Shown here: piece by piece, positions 32,052 to 32,993 of the stretch
Layout: every line of letters begins with the position of its first letter
Numbering within the stretch: position 1 is the stretch's first letter
Assembly (NCBI GenBank): GCA_947494095.1
Contig: CANLTI010000050.1
Span: 1 to 32,993, forward strand
Source: an uncultured Pseudomonadales bacterium
GTDB taxonomy: Bacteria; Pseudomonadota; Gammaproteobacteria; Pseudomonadales; Cellvibrionaceae
Direction: 5' to 3'
Length of the DNA: 32,993 nucleotides
Position numbers and translations under genes: made by a program
The notes under the pieces: generated by a model
The model's database searches: none
Seen by the model: only the letters and a program-made list of their open reading frames with translations
Told to the model about the DNA's origin: nothing

Positions 32052-32585
32052 TTATCGCAAGGGATTGTCGATAGACGTAAAAGCGCCTTGAGATAACCAA
32101 GGTGATGTGAAATGCAATGGCACTACAAATACTGGGATACGGGCCATTTGTAAGACCTTATTCGTCACCGAGCCTAAAGCGGTTGTTGCTGGGTCGGCGT
32201 CAGCGCAGCTTCCCATCACAATGACATCGGCTTCATGCTCAGCGGCCTGCTCAATGATCGTTTTGGCGGGCGGACCGGCCACAACCACAATATCATCGAG
32301 TAGCTGCGTGAATTCAAGACCAAAATCATCGGCGGCCAAGCGCTCAAACGTTTGCTCACGAATATTGTCTAACAGTCCAACAATATGGCTAGCCTGCAAT
32401 ACCTCTACTTTTGTTTGGTCTGAACACCGGCTTTGCACCACAGCAGCGGCTAAGGCATCGACAGGAGGAACGACATGCAACAAGGTAATTTTTGCATTGA
32501 ACGGTTTGGCTAGCTGCTCAACATACGCCAATGAATAGGCGCTAAGCACACCTAGATCACTGGCAAATAATATTGATTGAATCAT
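32052..32585 (-). CDS. Universal stress protein (UspA family)
   Basis: A 177-residue single-domain USP. The start at 32585 gives MIQSILFASDLGVLSAYSLAYVEQLAK, the family N-terminus; the reading frame is open further, but the extra 39 residues do not fit. GAGGT is close upstream. The ATP-binding motif is VIVMGSCAD...GSVTNKVLQMARIPVFVVP (G-2x-G-9x-GS type). Cytosolic stress-related protein of unknown exact role. It lies upstream of rapA on the same strand, 132 bases away. Confidence 0.92.
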   Translation of the reverse strand: MIQSILFASDLGVLSAYSLAYVEQLAKPFNAKITLLHVVPPVDALAAAVVQSRCSDQTKVEVLQASHIVGLLDNIREQTFERLAADDFGLEFTQLLDDIVVVAGPPAKTIIEQAAEHEADVIVMGSCADADPATTALGSVTNKVLQMARIPVFVVPLHFTSPWLSQGAFTSIDNPLR

Positions 32586-32597
32586 ACACCTCACACC

Positions 32598-32612
32598 TTT
32601 GGCAATGCCAAA
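32598..32612. promoter_or_regulatory. TTTGGC-AAT-GCCAAA palindrome in the USP leader
   Basis: Arms of 6 bp pair perfectly around a 3-base centre, 12 bases upstream of the USP start codon. A neighbouring half-like TTTGCCAA lies at 32613-32620. The form suits a dimeric repressor site or a leader hairpin near the ribosome site; no regulator can be named. Confidence 0.4.
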
Positions 32613-32826
32613 TTTGCCAACACCCAACACATTAAACGTGCAAATATTGTTAACAAATATCCGAGCTATTAGCTTCAGCCCTAAATAAAGCCTAGCAGGC
32701 ATGGTTTGGCATCGAGTACTTTATTAACCCTTGCCGACGAGCAGCATTCGTCATAAATAGGCCTCACTGTTATGCCAAATAATATCGCCGCGCTAAACGA
32801 GAGCTACGTATATGCATGCGTGATGT

Positions 32827-32876
32827 GATGTGTGTGATGTGTGTGATGTGTGTGATGTGTGTGATGTGTGTGATGT
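32827..32876 (+). repeat. 9 bp tandem array (GATGTGTGT)
   Basis: Five perfect units GATGTGTGT run 32827-32871, followed by a partial GATGT. A short degenerate unit precedes it. The array and the preceding TACGTATATGCATGCG are mostly alternating purine-pyrimidine, a pattern that favours Z-DNA and strand slippage. Confidence 0.9.
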
Positions 32877-32993
32877 AGAATGCAAGGATCTATCAGCGAC
32901 GAGCCCGGCCCTTGATAGGTAAGCGATCAATATAAGACGTCTTTCTCTCTCAGTTAGCCCACTCTAAACTGCATGCCATCTATTCGATACAAG

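Larger units (their letters stand above)
32586..32993. other. Non-coding region upstream of the USP gene
   Basis: These 408 bases up to the window edge hold a palindrome at 32598-32612, the 9 bp tandem array at 32827-32876 and CTATCA/TGATAG arms near 32890-32918. No gene is supported on either strand. The USP promoter should lie between about 32600 and 32700, but I see no strong match. Confidence 0.55.

Overview
This window reads as a chromosomal segment of a marine-type gammaproteobacterium. The main support is the block ruvC-ruvA-ruvB-tolQ-tolR-tolA-tolB-pal-cpoB, together with epmC, rapA, kdkA, rmuC and a class I fumarase. Short glycine-rich lipoprotein leaders and the density of short palindromic intergenic repeats would suit the Cellvibrionales (Saccharophagus/Teredinibacter-like bacteria). 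That placement is inference, not something a marker gene here proves. No rRNA, tRNA, CRISPR array, intact transposase or prophage gene is visible.

Left part (1-9116). epmC (minus) follows the truncated right end of an interspersed repeat. A divergent unrecognised gene (928-1626) with an internal duplication ends at a clear terminator. After a 0.55 kb gap comes a tight plus-strand set, psiE-like, marC-like and kdkA, facing yceH (minus). rmuC and ychJ are on plus. A two-gene minus-strand glycosyltransferase pair (GT28-like and GT4) follows.

Middle (9117-17100). On minus, uvrD overlaps a TRAP-type solute-binding protein gene that carries two frameshifts, and a DUF4197 lipoprotein gene with a terminator follows. 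Upstream of uvrD lies a 211 bp copy of the interspersed repeat. Next come a lipoprotein metalloprotease and a small exported partner. A 1.1 kb gene-free interval then holds two different small mobile-looking elements. One is a 256 bp element with 12 bp terminal inverted repeats starting GTAA and a perfect 8 bp target duplication, the signature of an IS66-type non-autonomous element. Both element families carry hairpins with the same loop but different, compensating stems.

Right part (17098-27410). The minus-strand series is ruvC, ruvA, ruvB, tolQRAB, pal, cpoB, a DUF4389 membrane protein, sixA, an alpha/beta hydrolase and a DUF4892 protein. The last four are closely packed or overlapping. A LexA-type SOS box overlaps the predicted -10 of the ruvC promoter, which suggests that the whole ruvCAB group is damage-inducible. 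A strong terminator separates pal from cpoB. No ybgC lies between ruvB and tolQ.

End (27411-32993). A class I fumarase and a 61-residue CxxC protein (plus) converge on rapA (minus), followed upstream by a single-domain universal stress protein and a non-coding stretch with a 9 bp tandem repeat. Most of the window is core housekeeping. The novelty lies in the intergenic repeats, the SOS site, the broken TRAP gene and a few unrecognised exported proteins.
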